NCBI RefSeq assembly: GCF_015482765.1
Contig: NZ_JADMLB010000007.1
Span: forward strand, 1 to 37,328
DNA: 37,328 nucleotides
DNA from: Halodesulfovibrio sp.
GTDB lineage: Bacteria > Desulfobacterota > Desulfovibrionia > Desulfovibrionales > Desulfovibrionaceae
Direction: 5' to 3'
Position 1 is the stretch's first letter, and every line of letters begins with the position of its first letter. Positions 24,437 through 32,345 of this stretch are shown here, in pieces. The notes beneath the pieces are model-generated. The model saw only the letters and a list, made by a program, of their open reading frames with translations, did not search any database and had not been told where the DNA came from. Made by a program: the position numbers and the translations under genes.

Positions 24437-26260
24437 TTACAACGTAAGCTGCAACCCTTCATCCGCAAGATCTTGACCGATAGCGATCAAAAAATCAGAC
24501 ATTGCATCAGCCGGATGCGGGGTAATATCATACCGCCCTGCTACAAACTGAACCACACTCGGATTTTCATCACCGGAAAATGTCAGTGCACCTTTTACAC
24601 GGTAGACTGTTTCCGGAAGTGTTTTCAACCATGCCTCAAAGCTACTTCGTTCAACGACATCCGGCAACGGAATAGAAATTGATGACATCTTGTCATGCGT
24701 GTGATTACGCAAGTCAGTAAGTAACAATGGCATACGCTTATCTTTTATACTTCGTGGATTTTCTGACTCCAAAGCACACGGATGCACATCACCGTGAATG
24801 GTCTCCAACACCGATGCCCTTGGATTCATCTTCCGAAGCTCTTCATGAAGGACCCGCAAGTCTTCTTTATCCACCAAATCAACTTTGTTTAAGAGAATCG
24901 TATCAGCCATTGCAGCCTGACTGCGTGCAACCTCAAACTGCTGCAAACAGCGCGACCCTTCACTGGCATCAAATACCGTAGTGATCGAATCAAAAACAAT
25001 AAGCTCTTCTAGCTCTGCAATTTCTGACAACAGGTTTGCCGGATTTGCCAACCCTGTTGTTTCCACCACTATATAGTCCGGCTGGAAAGTATGTGTAAGT
25101 TCAATGGCAGCAGCTTTTAGAGAACCGACAAGGGAACAACAAACGCACCCTTCATCCACTTCTGTAACAGCATATTCCTGACCGAGAATTTTGCCATCAA
25201 GCCCTTGCTTCCCTATTTCGTTCTGTACAACAGCAACAAACTGGTTACGGGCTATCTGATACTCAATAAACTCACGCAGAAAACTTGTTTTTCCAGATCC
25301 TAAGAAACCGGTAAGCACAATCAGCCGAGGCTTTTCTACTATTCCCAGTACATGCTTATCAAGAGCGTGTGTCTCCGCATCCGGTAAAGAATGCCACCAC
25401 CCTTCATCTGCATATTCGCAAGGAACTTCTTCACCGGCCTGCCAAATTGACTCCAGCGGCTGCCCCCATGAACTGTCCTCAAGAACAATATTTTCCTGAG
25501 GCATTTTTCCGTATTGCAATACAATCTGCTTGTCGTGCTCATCTGTGTCCGGAACCGCAATACATGTTCCCTTTGCAGTGTATTCTACAATACGCCCCTC
25601 GCGAGTACGCAGCATCATCCCCCCCGGTCGATGCTGCATACAATACGACGTGGACGCCGCAATTACGCGAAGAAAATCATACGCAATATCCCATGCCGGT
25701 AAATTTTGATCATATTCGCCAGCAGCAACAATTTCGTTCTGTTGTCCATTGTTCTCCACCACCACACCATCTACAGCCACAGAGGCAAGGCGCGTTGATG
25801 ATTCCAACCCGAGCGTAAAACCTGTGCCGTCCGGCAACACTGCAATGTGTATAGCGCCAATAGTAAACGCATCGCACAATGCTTCATGCCGTACAAATTC
25901 TCTAAGCAATGGTTTGTACTCGTCCAGCTGCGTAATCAATGCAGCCTGAACAGAAAAACTATCAACCAGATCTTCGTCCGGCTGAGGAAAATAGCTTATT
26001 GGAAAAACGCCAACAGAAACACCATGTTGCTCTGTTACCGTTCCACGGCGGATACCGAAAACACCTTCGTGTCCGGCAAGTTTCATCGTCCATGCATCAG
26101 AGGTTGAGCAACAGTCTTTTACACCGCGCCACCCCAGTTTGAATCGGATTCCGGGAATAAAATTAGAACGGACAATAATTGCCTTAAGCACTTCTGAAGC
26201 CGCAACCTCAGACTCCTCAAGCACAGCATGAGGGCAAATTGAGTTCGGTATTACTCGCAT
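24437..26260 (-). CDS. CobW/G3E-family GTPase with an uncharacterised N-terminal region
   Basis: 607-aa protein. Residues ~310-607 are a CobW/G3E GTPase: Walker A GFLGSGKT (318-325), the metal-binding CXCC motif CVCC (372-375), ETTG (400-403) and guanine-recognition NKVD (458-461), then a CobW C-terminal domain. G3E GTPases act as metallochaperones or insertases for Zn, Co or Ni enzymes. The first ~300 residues are not part of the usual family (~320-400 aa) and match nothing I recognise; they include a Cys-Cys pair at 50-51. The start follows AGGAG. It sits 107 nt downstream of the metallo-beta-lactamase-fold gene on the same strand, so metal delivery to that enzyme is a reasonable but unproven idea. 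Confidence 0.88.
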   Translation of the reverse strand: MRVIPNSICPHAVLEESEVAASEVLKAIIVRSNFIPGIRFKLGWRGVKDCCSTSDAWTMKLAGHEGVFGIRRGTVTEQHGVSVGVFPISYFPQPDEDLVDSFSVQAALITQLDEYKPLLREFVRHEALCDAFTIGAIHIAVLPDGTGFTLGLESSTRLASVAVDGVVVENNGQQNEIVAAGEYDQNLPAWDIAYDFLRVIAASTSYCMQHRPGGMMLRTREGRIVEYTAKGTCIAVPDTDEHDKQIVLQYGKMPQENIVLEDSSWGQPLESIWQAGEEVPCEYADEGWWHSLPDAETHALDKHVLGIVEKPRLIVLTGFLGSGKTSFLREFIEYQIARNQFVAVVQNEIGKQGLDGKILGQEYAVTEVDEGCVCCSLVGSLKAAAIELTHTFQPDYIVVETTGLANPANLLSEIAELEELIVFDSITTVFDASEGSRCLQQFEVARSQAAMADTILLNKVDLVDKEDLRVLHEELRKMNPRASVLETIHGDVHPCALESENPRSIKDKRMPLLLTDLRNHTHDKMSSISIPLPDVVERSSFEAWLKTLPETVYRVKGALTFSGDENPSVVQFVAGRYDITPHPADAMSDFLIAIGQDLADEGLQLTL

Positions 26261-26273
26261 AAAAACTCCTAGG

Positions 26274-26319
26274 GAACCGCCTGAAGCCCCTTTCGGGAGC
26301 GTAGTGCTTCAGGCGGTTC
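26274..26319. repeat. Perfect 14-bp inverted repeat between the MBL-fold and CobW genes
   Basis: GAACCGCCTGAAGC (26274-26287) and GCTTCAGGCGGTTC (26306-26319) flank an 18-nt loop. No T run follows on either strand. It may be an mRNA-stabilising or attenuating hairpin, since the two genes read through it in the same direction. Confidence 0.7.
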
Positions 26320-26367
26320 AAATGGACTTACTATCCCCTCCGTAGGGAGTGCAGGGGAGGTAGGGAG

Positions 26368-27534
26368 CTATCCAAAGGTAATAGTATCACCATTACCAAG
26401 ATAGGCTGTGTCTTTAGAGCGGAACTGAGCGGTTCCTTCAACAACAGGATACCCAGCGTTGATGAACTTTTTGGCACACAACACACCCGTACAATGGTTG
26501 CAGCCAATGCGCTCAAAACCGTATTTCCCTAAGGAGATAACTAAGTCATCATATTTAGGATCCCAATCTTCAAACGGGGAAATATGTAATCCACCGTAGA
26601 TTCCATGGAAGTTGTCATTTTCGTAAGCAATTTCCTGATAGGCGGTCTCAGCAAAACGGATAATACCCTGATGGCAACATCCTGTAACACTGACAAGCCC
26701 TTTACCGGCAATGTTGAAGTACAATGACTGTTCACCATATACTCGGCAGATAATCGGTACAGGGAATACATACGTTGCAAAACCGGGAGCTACTTCAAAC
26801 AGCCCGTTTTTCACAACATGCACTTCACCTTTGTGTCCGCAATCTTTTATGTATTGCAGACCTTCTTCATAAAAGCCTTCAGGTATATAAATGGTTATCT
26901 CAGGATCATACTGTAATGTAACCGGCAGTCCCCAATAATGGTCGAAATGTTCGTGGGAAATGAATAATGCTTCAATTTCTTTATTACGCAGCATGGTATC
27001 AATACCTTCGCGCTTAAAGCACTCATCCATCCACTTGTAAGACCAACCGGTATCCAGCAGGAACTTACGTTTATTACCGTCCATCTCTTCCATCTCGATA
27101 AGGCATGAATAGCCGCCCGGGTTATCCGGATGGATGCAATTTTCTAAAATCACATCCCATGCTTCATCAAGACGATCAGGAAGGAACTCTTTAATCTTAG
27201 CCATACCATCTTTGTAGGAACCTTTACCAAGCCCCTGACCATTACCAAATGGCGGCCAGTTGTAATCGTACTGGTTTACAAGCAACCCACCGGATTTCTT
27301 AATATCTCCAATCAACGTTGCATTATCGAACCAACTGGTTTCTGAAATGTTTGTAACGTGAATAGATTTACAAACGCCGATGTCTTTTTTCTTACGTTCC
27401 TTTTGCGGGAACAGTTCTTTTCGAGCATCTGAGTAAGAATACATACCCATTGCTGCGAACACACCGACACCGACACCGGTTGCTGCGCCTTTTAAAAAGT
27501 CACGGCGCTTCACTTCTTTTTTATCAATACTCAT
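26368..27534 (-). CDS. Tat-exported metallo-beta-lactamase-fold protein (COG1237-type)
   Basis: 388 aa. The N-terminus carries a twin-arginine signal (KRRDFLKGAATGVGVGVFAA, Arg10-Arg11), so the protein is probably exported folded, with its metal already bound. The MBL metal motif is HEHFDH at 194-199, with a further motif TGCCHQG (His288), GGLH and a C-terminal CNHCTG. This set is typical of COG1237, the group annotated after a dihydropterin/methanopterin precursor synthase, though most members have unknown reactions. A Tat-exported member is unusual for a biosynthetic role. The gene starts 18 nt after the large membrane protein. Confidence 0.85.
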   Translation of the reverse strand: MSIDKKEVKRRDFLKGAATGVGVGVFAAMGMYSYSDARKELFPQKERKKKDIGVCKSIHVTNISETSWFDNATLIGDIKKSGGLLVNQYDYNWPPFGNGQGLGKGSYKDGMAKIKEFLPDRLDEAWDVILENCIHPDNPGGYSCLIEMEEMDGNKRKFLLDTGWSYKWMDECFKREGIDTMLRNKEIEALFISHEHFDHYWGLPVTLQYDPEITIYIPEGFYEEGLQYIKDCGHKGEVHVVKNGLFEVAPGFATYVFPVPIICRVYGEQSLYFNIAGKGLVSVTGCCHQGIIRFAETAYQEIAYENDNFHGIYGGLHISPFEDWDPKYDDLVISLGKYGFERIGCNHCTGVLCAKKFINAGYPVVEGTAQFRSKDTAYLGNGDTITFG

Positions 27535-27552
27535 GACAGCTACTCTCTTGAA

Positions 27553-28965
27553 CTACTTCAGGATATCAATGGCTGCATACAGCCCTGGAAGCGCATAGAT
27601 GGTAATTGCATAGAATGCCACACCAGCAAGTACGCCCATACCCAATCCGGCACCGAGACTTGGAGACCATCGAACATCATCAATTTCTGCCTGACGTGCG
27701 ACATGGTCTGCTTCGATTTCTTCAACAGTCTTCGGAACCATTTTCCATCCCGGCCAGTTGTCCATAAACCAGTTGTTAGCAAGCCAGATATTTACAAGCC
27801 AGATCAACGGAATCATCGGGAACTGCTGAGGGTGAGAGAAACCTTTCTGTGTTCCAAGGAACAAGTGAGAGGTTTTGTAGTACATAATGTACAAAGTAAC
27901 TGCTGCAACTAAGGTAATTACTGTGCGGATAAGCACGTTAACCGGCATACTAAATTTTCTAGGCCAGTTCCCGCAGTAAAAGTTGAGGAACAAAGCAGGA
28001 ACAAGAAAGAAGATTGCCATTTCAGCAACATGCAACCAACGCCAGTCCGGTGCAAATGCACGACGAGTACCGCGAATAGCTTCGCCCCAAGTCAATTCCT
28101 GAACAAAGTACAAGAAGAAGTGCATAGCAAACGCAATAACAATAATGCCGAAGAAGGTCGCGATACGACGCAACCAAGGGTTGCGGATCAAGTTGAACGG
28201 ATAACGCTGCCAGATTGTTTCAAGCAACCAGACAACAACCGTACAACACATAATCCATGCCATATGGAAGTTACCAGACACAGTGTCTGCAAAGCCTTCC
28301 CAGTACGGCGGCGCGATTGAAGTAAAGGACTGCCAAGGGTGATACAGAATACCCATGTGCGGGTGCATGGTTACAAAATAAACAATGGTTGAAAGAAAGA
28401 ATGTGCAGATAAAAAGACTGAACCCTTTTGCAGGCTGCGGCAATTTACTCCACGGCTCTTCTTCCATTGCTATAACCCATGCAGGGCTGATCCATGCAGC
28501 AATTGCTGCAAACATCAAAATAGCAAGGCAGGAATACTCAACAGCAAAAAATTCTGTAATCCCCGGCAACTTAACAAGTTGATCCGGATTAAAATAGGCA
28601 AGCCCGAAGTTGCCAAGAATACCTTCAAAAAAGCCATTGATCATAACGTACAGCACGCCGAAGGAAAACGCGCAAAGCACAAGACCTTTGGTCAACGGAT
28701 GTGTGTTCTCCAGCCACTTACGCTTAAACGGCCAGAAGTTAAATAAATACACAATCCAAATCATAACAATAAGCCACCAACAGGTGTACATGTACCCCAC
28801 GTTTGGAGTGTACATGCGCATTACCCCGCGTGGATCATGGAAGAACCACCATGTGGCGTAAAATACGATTAGTGTAAAAAGCAGGTTCAGCAGAGCTGGA
28901 ATTGGACCTGACCATCGTTTGATCAGTTTTCTTTCTTCCAGATAGTTAGTCCCGTACCGTTCCAT
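27553..28965 (-). CDS. Polytopic membrane protein (~11 TM), unknown function
   Basis: 470-aa protein with about eleven hydrophobic segments and very high Trp, Tyr and Phe content; several histidines lie near predicted membrane faces. The last TM is preceded by a polar stretch (about residues 408-440). I recognise no transporter or redox family signature. A strong ribosome site (AGGAGGTCACTA) supports the start. It sits between an 82-aa protein and the Tat-exported MBL-fold protein, so it may anchor, feed or take products from that enzyme at the cytoplasmic membrane. Confidence 0.82.
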   Translation of the reverse strand: MERYGTNYLEERKLIKRWSGPIPALLNLLFTLIVFYATWWFFHDPRGVMRMYTPNVGYMYTCWWLIVMIWIVYLFNFWPFKRKWLENTHPLTKGLVLCAFSFGVLYVMINGFFEGILGNFGLAYFNPDQLVKLPGITEFFAVEYSCLAILMFAAIAAWISPAWVIAMEEEPWSKLPQPAKGFSLFICTFFLSTIVYFVTMHPHMGILYHPWQSFTSIAPPYWEGFADTVSGNFHMAWIMCCTVVVWLLETIWQRYPFNLIRNPWLRRIATFFGIIVIAFAMHFFLYFVQELTWGEAIRGTRRAFAPDWRWLHVAEMAIFFLVPALFLNFYCGNWPRKFSMPVNVLIRTVITLVAAVTLYIMYYKTSHLFLGTQKGFSHPQQFPMIPLIWLVNIWLANNWFMDNWPGWKMVPKTVEEIEADHVARQAEIDDVRWSPSLGAGLGMGVLAGVAFYAITIYALPGLYAAIDILK

Positions 28966-29014
28966 TAGTGACCTCCTATTCCCTTACGGAATACGTTCTT
29001 TCTAGCAGCAGAAT

Positions 29015-29263
29015 CTATTGTGATTGCTTACAGCTTTCCAATGCAGCATGGATAGCACGACGCACCTCGTCGCTATCCGCATCGGCAGGCAATCCCAACC
29101 GTTCTGCTTCAATAGCAAGCAGTTCTGCGGGGAATTCGCTCAAAAGCTCCACACTTCTCCCGTCTGAATCTGCATGCTCACTTTTTAGTTCACTCGACTC
29201 CTCAACAACAGTTGAGACAGTCGTAAATGGCGCGGAAAAAAAAGCTCTACGGGTCATCTTCAT
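29015..29263 (-). CDS. Small 82-aa protein coupled to the GntR-type regulator
   Basis: The start codon overlaps the regulator stop (ATGA), a sign of coupled translation, and the gene ends 49 nt before the 470-aa membrane protein. The N-terminus MKMTRRAFFSAP looks like the start of a twin-arginine signal but lacks a hydrophobic core. The rest is acidic and helical, with a pattern near EFPAELLAIEAERLGLPADA that could be a short helical hairpin. No family recognised. It may be a small subunit or chaperone for the exported MBL-fold protein. Confidence 0.72.
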   Translation of the reverse strand: MKMTRRAFFSAPFTTVSTVVEESSELKSEHADSDGRSVELLSEFPAELLAIEAERLGLPADADSDEVRRAIHAALESCKQSQ

Positions 29264-29994
29264 GACCAGTCCCCCTCGCGCTCCTGCATTGCAGCGAATA
29301 CTAAGTCAGTTGCTTTAACACCGCAGTGTTCTTCAGCAGCATAGGCAAAAAACAACACATATTCACAAACAATGTCCGCAGCGTATACTCGATCTCGCTC
29401 ACGTAACGCATGAATCATTTTTACATGGGAAGCGAACATCAAATCCCGCTCTCTTTGACTTAAACGGGTAATAATTATTCCGAGTAAATCTGAGTATGCA
29501 AAAAGATTTTCAACAACCGTTACGAAATATTGATTATTAGCACCTTGTGCCAGTATTCGAAAAAAACTTACCACGTCTTCATATATCAAAGGCGTTTCAC
29601 CAGACAGCAGACTACGCGACAACGCAATGTTTGCCTGTTGTAGCCTGTCAATCATACGTACTCCAATATTTTCAGCAGACTGCACCGCAACTATTGGAAG
29701 AAAGAGGTAAGCACTTTCACAACGTTCTGCCATCTGTCTTGCAGTGTCATGGCCTGTTACTTCCTGCATATCTTCATATTCAAGCAAGCAAGTATGCAGA
29801 TAGGTACCGCTACCTCTACGTATTGATAATAACTTGCGAGCCTCAAGCGTATGCAAAAGATTACGAAGTGTGTTTCGTGAAACACCTAAAAGAGGAGCAA
29901 GCTCTCTTTCCGGCGGCAAACGGTCTCCCGGTTGCAAGCTTCGTTCACTTACAATAGCTGACAGTTTTTTCAACAATTCCTGATAGCCTTTCAC
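29260..29994 (-). CDS. GntR/FadR-family transcriptional regulator
   Basis: About 244 aa. The GntR winged helix occupies the first ~75 residues (LQPGDRLPPERELAPLLGVSRNTLRNLLHTLEARKLLSIRRGSGTYL). An all-helical FCD-type effector domain follows. I choose the GTG at 29994, which follows GGGAGG and gives a normal GntR N-terminus (VKGYQELLKKL); the frame is open to 30060 but that stretch is not family-like. It leads the minus-strand cluster with the 82-aa protein, the membrane protein, the MBL-fold protein and the CobW-family GTPase. FCD regulators usually sense carboxylates, so the cluster may respond to an organic acid. Confidence 0.85.
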   Translation of the reverse strand: MKGYQELLKKLSAIVSERSLQPGDRLPPERELAPLLGVSRNTLRNLLHTLEARKLLSIRRGSGTYLHTCLLEYEDMQEVTGHDTARQMAERCESAYLFLPIVAVQSAENIGVRMIDRLQQANIALSRSLLSGETPLIYEDVVSFFRILAQGANNQYFVTVVENLFAYSDLLGIIITRLSQRERDLMFASHVKMIHALRERDRVYAADIVCEYVLFFAYAAEEHCGVKATDLVFAAMQEREGDWS

Positions 29995-30102
29995 ACATCC
30001 TCCCGAAAGTTTGTGCTGTATTGCTACAGGCGAAAGTAAGTATGTAACTACCCGCCTCAAAAAGCATACACAATAAAAAGTATTTATTTATGCCATACTT
30101 AA

Positions 30103-30155
30103 CCCAATCTAATCCAATTATAACCCAAAAGTTCAATTGGGTGATCCAATTATAA
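30103..30155. promoter_or_regulatory. Operator cluster upstream of the GntR-type regulator
   Basis: A perfect palindrome AATTGG-GTGAT-CCAATT (30135-30151) overlaps one of two direct copies of ATCCAATTATAA (30112-30123 and 30144-30155), spaced 32 bp, about three helical turns. A further CCCAAT lies at 30103-30108. This lies about 110-160 bp before the GTG start and probably binds the regulator encoded next to it. Confidence 0.62.
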
Positions 30156-30160
30156 TAAAA

Positions 30161-30190
30161 AAAACACCTAAGCCATCGCTTAGGTGTTTT
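30161..30190. terminator. Bidirectional terminator
   Basis: A 13-bp perfect stem AAAACACCTAAGC/GCTTAGGTGTTTT with a CATC loop (30161-30173 and 30178-30190) has T runs on both strands. It ends the PAS-GAF gene (minus strand). Confidence 0.9.
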
Positions 30191-30230
30191 TTTCTGCATT
30201 TAATATCTAAAAGGCGATATGCCTATTCGA

Positions 30231-31190
30231 CTATATTTTCACATTATCCTGCCTTCTCCAAGTGCGGGCAAGTTCCACAAAAGGATTAAAGATGTCATCA
30301 TATGAGCTCACATCTTTTCCTTGAAAATTTGCAGACTTTTTGGAACAGACGATCACGACACTCGTCATAACCCCATTCAAATAATACGGCTTAGCATAAT
30401 AGGAACGGATTCCCCGTGGAACAAACAGTGCCCAGTCAATTGGTTTAATACTGTCCATCGTATTATCCACAATCAAAAAATCATGACTGTAGTGAGCAAT
30501 ATCTTGTGCAATAGTTCCCTTGTATGGATATATTTCCCCCTGTGCCGCCCCATCAAACGCTTTGCCAGAATAATATACAACAACCTTGCTCGCGTCACTG
30601 TGAACAACCGAGAATAACACTCCATCCAGATCTTCACGTTGCTGAAGTGTTTTCAACATGTTTCGCAACGAATCTTCAATATCAATCTCATACTGACTTC
30701 CAGCAAGATTCGGAGCTGTTTGCGGCTGCATTTGCGGCAGGTTTGATCTGGACTCTTCAACAAAAGCCTTTTCGGCAATCTCTGTTACGACTGCCGCTGT
30801 ATCCGTAACATCGCTCAGCGTTCCATGATAGTAATTGGGATCGCAGGAGCTCCGTACCCCAACAAGCTTGAGCCACATAACGTTACCCGCCTTGTTGGTA
30901 ATACGAAAGACAGTTGATGCGCTTTGGCGCTCTTTCATTTTATCGAAAAACTCATCAACCCGCTCGCGTTCCCCCGCTAACAGCAGTGTATCCCTGAAGG
31001 ACGCATTTTTCATGAACAAGGGAGTATCCTCATCCAAGCCGGCAATGACAAAGTCATTTAACAGTTCAATGCGAGATAGGGGTATTTCTACACGCCACAG
31101 CAATGCCTGAAAATCACTCACAAAACACAGTAGTTCGTGAGCCGACATATTTGCTACACTTATAGCACACCCATTTTTGTCCTGATACAT
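30231..31190 (-). CDS. PAS-GAF protein without output domain
   Basis: 319 aa. Residues ~15-140 have a PAS-like layout (a helical start, a DEDTPLFMKNASFRDTLLLAG stretch, and the typical end VFRITNKAGNVMWLKLVGVRSSCDP.YYHGTLSDVTD). Residues ~170-310 look like a GAF domain (DLDGVLFSVVHSDASKVVVYYSG, GVMTSVVIVCSKKSANF). No kinase, GGDEF, EAL, HTH or AAA+ region follows, so this is a sensor that must work through a partner. The ribosome site before the ATG at 31190 is weak. The gene is monocistronic, closed by the terminator at 30161-30190. Confidence 0.72.
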   Translation of the reverse strand: MYQDKNGCAISVANMSAHELLCFVSDFQALLWRVEIPLSRIELLNDFVIAGLDEDTPLFMKNASFRDTLLLAGERERVDEFFDKMKERQSASTVFRITNKAGNVMWLKLVGVRSSCDPNYYHGTLSDVTDTAAVVTEIAEKAFVEESRSNLPQMQPQTAPNLAGSQYEIDIEDSLRNMLKTLQQREDLDGVLFSVVHSDASKVVVYYSGKAFDGAAQGEIYPYKGTIAQDIAHYSHDFLIVDNTMDSIKPIDWALFVPRGIRSYYAKPYYLNGVMTSVVIVCSKKSANFQGKDVSSYDDIFNPFVELARTWRRQDNVKI

Positions 31191-31646
31191 AGTTAGTCCG
31201 TCTTAATCTACGAGTTGGTAAAACAATATGCTCAAGAGAGCAGGATAGAAACCTCTCACTAGAAATAGCAAGCTCTAAAAAAATAAGTTTGAGCTTACTC
31301 TTTCTTGAAAGTATAACCATCAGTAATTTTAAGTAAAATTACTTTTTTAATTTATGAAAAAATTTATTGAGATGTCATATATTGATATATCAATAGTGCT
31401 TTACAATACATTTTTTGCAGCATTTACTCGCAATACTGAATGCTACTCACATACATTTTAAGAGCGATGAAAAAAGAGATATACGAATACGCTCAGTAGC
31501 AATTTTCACTGTTTTGTTACACTTTCCTAACAAACTTGACATGACGAAGCATATATGTCGGATTACTTAGGTCACCCGTTTTTGAAAGGATGTCTATCGA
31601 CATTATTCCTAATTTATTTTTCAAAAAATGCTGAAACGAGATCACA
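31191..31646. promoter_or_regulatory. Divergent intergenic region with three perfect inverted repeats
   Basis: About 455 nt between the PAS-GAF gene (-) and the FetA-like gene (+). It holds AGTAATTTTA-AG-TAAAATTACT (31322-31343), TATTGATATATCAATA (31380-31395) and TTTGTTA-N8-TAACAAA (31513-31534), the last directly before a TTGACA (31536-31541) that could be the -35 of the ABC exporter. These are candidate operators. I cannot match them to Fur, PerR or another known box. Confidence 0.5.
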
Positions 31647-32345
31647 ATGTATTCACCATTACCAGACACCGGCTTACCGCCTAATAGTACACCAGTACTC
31701 GAATTTACTAATGTAAATTTTTCCTGGCCAGGTGGTGCCGGACTTCAAAACGTATCTTTTAAAATCCCGAAAGGACAATTTGTTCTCATATCCGGTCCTT
31801 CAGGCTCTGGAAAATCCACGCTGCTTCGTCTTATTATCCGCATGGAAGAAATTTCATCAGGAAATATTTACCTGAGCGGAACTTCCATTTCTTCTTTTTA
31901 TCCCCCAGAACTGAGAACACACATCGGCTTCGTCCAACAGCAACCGACACTCATCTCTGGAACCGTCAGGGCAAATCTACTTTTCCCTTTTACACTACAG
32001 AGCCGTAAAAACTGTACGCAGCCGGATGACAGCACCCTGCTCCAATGGCTCCAAAAACTGGCACTGGATACTATTTCACTGGATGCCCCTGCACAAGTCC
32101 TTTCAATTGGACAACAGCAACGGCTATGCTTCATCCGTGCGGTACTGACGAATCCTGAAGTTATCTGTCTTGATGAACCCACCAGTGCCCTTGATATGGA
32201 AAGCAGGGAATGTGTTGAACATGCCGCAGAAGAACTCATAAAGCAGGGTACATCTATTCTTATGGTTAACCATACAAGCTACCACCCTACATGCCCGCAT
32301 ATGCACATTTCAGTTGCAAACGGCACAGTGAGCGTGCTCTCATGA
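31647..32345 (+). CDS. fetA: ABC exporter ATP-binding subunit, FetA-like
   Basis: 232-aa ABC ATPase. Walker A is GPSGSGKST, the Q-loop is GFVQQQP, Walker B is VICLDEPTSALD, and the H-loop is NHT. The signature motif reads LSIGQQQR instead of LSGGQ; the second glycine position (Ile for Gly) is unusual and might reduce activity. Length and the following UPF0014-type permease match FetA (YbbL) of E. coli, which with FetB exports iron and aids peroxide resistance. The ribosome site before ATG 31647 is weak. The stop overlaps the fetB start, so the subunits are made together. Confidence 0.85.
   Translation: MYSPLPDTGLPPNSTPVLEFTNVNFSWPGGAGLQNVSFKIPKGQFVLISGPSGSGKSTLLRLIIRMEEISSGNIYLSGTSISSFYPPELRTHIGFVQQQPTLISGTVRANLLFPFTLQSRKNCTQPDDSTLLQWLQKLALDTISLDAPAQVLSIGQQQRLCFIRAVLTNPEVICLDEPTSALDMESRECVEHAAEELIKQGTSILMVNHTSYHPTCPHMHISVANGTVSVLS

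Noticed and set aside
31114-31320. 68-codon minus-strand frame at the start of the PAS-GAF gene
   Set aside because: It overlaps the PAS-GAF start out of frame and shows no ribosome site or family pattern.
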